A stretch of 64,000 nt of DNA, from the NCBI GenBank assembly GCA_027475525.1, contig JAMWFC010000049.1:3518947-3582946 (forward strand). Reading direction: 5' to 3'. Below the pieces are notes generated by a model. That model was given only the letters and a program-made list of their open reading frames with translations. It did no database searches and was not told where the DNA came from. This DNA comes from Macrolepiota albuminosa (taxonomy: Eukaryota; Basidiomycota; Agaricomycetes; Agaricales; Agaricaceae). The translations under genes were made by a program, and so were the position numbers. This document shows positions 62,320-64,000 of the stretch, piece after piece (positions within the stretch are counted from its first letter, which is position 1; each line of letters begins with the position of its first letter).

Positions 62320-64000
62320 ATGTCCACTTCTTTCGACGCCTCTGCTCTCCGCAATTTCCTGGCTAAGGCCTCCTATTTATTTGATCGCGCTAAGTCTGTC
62401 GGTCCCGCCGATGCGCCACAAACCGTCCCTGGTATTATGCAACTCTATCGGCGCTGGCTCGTGGTCCGCGGCTCCGACAGTTCCTGGGAGCGGGGTGACG
62501 AGGTTCGCGAGTGGTGCGTGGCCCGGTACCGTGAGTATGAGGGTGCCGATTGGTTGCGCCCTTTCGCGGACCTTTTCGTAAGTTTTCTAAGTTTGATTTT
62601 GGCGTTGTGGCGCTAAGGTTCAGCGCCCATACTAGGCTCCTTCCTTATCTGACGAGATCGACGCGTTGCTGGCTAGCACCGAGGTTAGCGAAGTAAGTCC
62701 TTCCTTCTCCTCCCCCCCTTTTTCCACTGTTAATCCTTGAGTAGTCGGTTGCTACGTCTCCCACCGTCGCCAGTCTTCCTACTGCCCCCTCGGCCTCTAC
62801 TGTCCCTTCTGTTCCTACCGCCCCTCCTTCTTCGACTTCTGTTCCGCCTCCTTCTGTTCTTGGCAGCCCTTTTCGTGGCGCTGCTTCTTCCACTCGCCCT
62901 GCCCCAAGCGCTGCTTCTCCCGTCCGTACTGCCCCTCCCCATTCGGCCATCAAACGTATTGCCGTTTCTCGTAGCGAGCCACGACCCGGCCCGACGCGCC
63001 CAACTTCTCACGGTCCTCCGCGTAATTTCGCCATTGTTATTGAACGAGCGCCTCCTGCTCGTGCTAGTTCTCCTCCCAAACGTACCGTGCGTTCTTTTCC
63101 TATCTTCCTTACTCCATTTTTTTGACTTCTCCCCCTTCCAGATCAATCTCCCTGCTCGTGTTCCCCCTTTGTATGTCGTAAGTGCTTTGCTTGTTGTCGC
63201 TTGACTTTAGCGCCTAAATGTTAATGTCGATAGGCGCCTAACCAGACCATGTTCACCGACGCGGAGCTTCGCGACCTTTTGCGCCTTCGCCGTGATACTA
63301 CCGTCATTGATACCGGCGTTCCGGCTGGTGTCCAAGTGCTGGGCGGCAAGAAGAAGGTTACCGTTGCGCCCTTGGAGCGTCGCGCGTTTAGGGCAAAGAT
63401 TGGCGCGGTAAGCACTGTTTTGCCCCTTTGGAGGTTCATGCCGTCGCTGACTTCTTTCTTAGTGTGACAAGTGTTGGTCTGAGAACGACCCTGAGGGCTG
63501 CTGGTTTCCTACCGCGTCTCTGCCTTGCTATCGGTGCGATGCGTTGAAACGAGGCTGCGCTTTCAACGGGATTCGTACTCGTGAACGTGGTAGGGACGCC
63601 ATTATGCAAAGGAACTATGAGCGCGCAGTGTTGGTTCGTAACGCCCGGGACTTCGTGCTGCAGCAACGTGATTTGGCGGCTACTCACCAACCCACGGTAA
63701 TCAGCGCAGCCAGCCTGGCGCTGCCGACTACTCAGGATGGTACTACCGTGGCGGCACCTTTTGCTCGCTCTCCTCGTCGTCCCGTCCTTTCGAAGCGTAA
63801 GCCTGTTGTCGCGTCGCCTGGCAAGAGCCCTGGTAAGCGCCGCGAGCTAGCGCCCGCTACGCCTGTGGTTTTGTCTTCGACCGAGTCTTCTACGGATGAG
63901 GGGGAAGGTACTGAGAGGGATGCCGAGGGAGAGGATGATGATGAAGCTGAGCCCGTTGTTGATGCCGATGCGCTGTTGGCGGTACGCGCTCTCCTGCTTC
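62320..64000 (+). CDS. Antisense accessory gene of element D (six exons seen, Cys6 motif; function unknown)
   Basis: Exons are 62320-62577, 62636-62692, 62745-63086, 63142-63177, 63234-63407 and 63463 to beyond the window. All introns are phase 0, GT-AG and 51-58 nt. Exon 1 is helical (ALRNFLAKASYLFDRAK; VPGIMQLYRRWLVVRG). Exon 3 is Ser/Pro/Thr-rich and disordered. Exon 5 has DAELRDLLRLRRDTTVIDTG and GGKKKVTVAPLERRAFRAKI. Exon 6 has the motif C-x2-C-x8-C-x8-C-x2-C-x6-C, then GIRTRERGRDAIMQRNYERA and basic and acidic tails. The Cys pattern suggests zinc binding, recalling but not equal to a fungal binuclear Zn cluster (C-x2-C-x6-C at its end). It may regulate the element, host chromatin or transcripts; that is inference. 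No stop in any exon, unlike the copy in C. Confidence 0.72.

Larger units (their letters stand above)
61131..64000 (-). mobile_element. Ty3 element D (family of C), minus orientation, continues past window
   Basis: Reading leftward from the window edge: antisense gene region, purine tract (62187-62174), then the 3' LTR (62173-61131). Its left end is inserted into the C2 gag. Gag and pol should lie beyond 64000. The LTR and coding frames are intact, so it is a young copy. Confidence 0.8.

Noticed and set aside
62645..63146. Minus-strand Gly/Arg-rich frames in element D
   Set aside because: Reverse frames of the Ser/Pro-rich third exon of the plus-strand antisense gene.

Overview
This 64-kb window looks like an accessory, transposon-rich region of an Agaricomycete-type basidiomycete genome. 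The evidence is short (45-75 nt) GT-AG introns with CTRAY-like branch sites, Ty3/gypsy and Ty1/copia elements of fungal type, a TEA/ATTS transcription factor, an ENA-type P-ATPase and a basidiomycete-style Zn-cluster regulator fragment. No species is assigned. Only a few genes look functional. Exon models were built by hand from splice signals and reading-frame continuity.

Layout. 1-7215: GC-rich Ty3/gypsy chromovirus A (+), with a duplicated aspartic protease, RT, RNase H, integrase and chromodomain. Between its pol and its 3' LTR lies a multi-exon gene on the opposite strand. A is nested in an older, inverted copy B (7216-11933) of the same family. 11938-19270: decayed Ty3 element C (+), from a second family that also carries an antisense multi-exon gene ahead of its 3' LTR. 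19271-26546: remnant Ty3 element E, with RT, an integrase tail, a sense-strand extra ORF and an LTR; that extra ORF is interrupted by a complete Ty1/copia element (20563-25545, 5-bp target duplication GCAAC). 26.5-31.6 kb: AT-rich repeat graveyard with a Tc1/mariner remnant. 31.6-32.1 kb: array of 95-bp tandem repeats.

32.1-53.4 kb is a host-gene island: a truncated Zn-cluster regulator, a CENP-B-type DNA-binding protein, a decayed PPR-like gene, an apparently intact TEA/ATTS regulator, a coiled-coil protein, an ENA-type Na+ P-ATPase pseudogene and a FAD-monooxygenase pseudogene split by a solo LTR. A ~987-bp inverted duplication (43774-44760 and 50851-51838) brackets the last two pseudogenes. 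53.4-56.4 kb is mostly repeats. 56.4-64 kb is a pile-up of Ty3 elements: F (broken gag), C2 (LTR plus gag, same family as C), and D in inverted orientation. D's antisense gene is the best-preserved example of this cargo: six exons in frame to the window edge, a TATA box outside the LTR, and a six-cysteine motif.

Main signal: two distinct Ty3/gypsy families (A/B and C/C2/D) carry, between pol and the 3' LTR, an intron-containing gene on the opposite strand with a similar Cys-rich motif. Because its introns are antisense to the element's genomic RNA, they would not be spliced from it and could persist through retrotransposition. Most nonsense changes across the elements are TGA where CGA (Arg) is expected, and copies differ largely at CpG, consistent with decay of methylated CpG.
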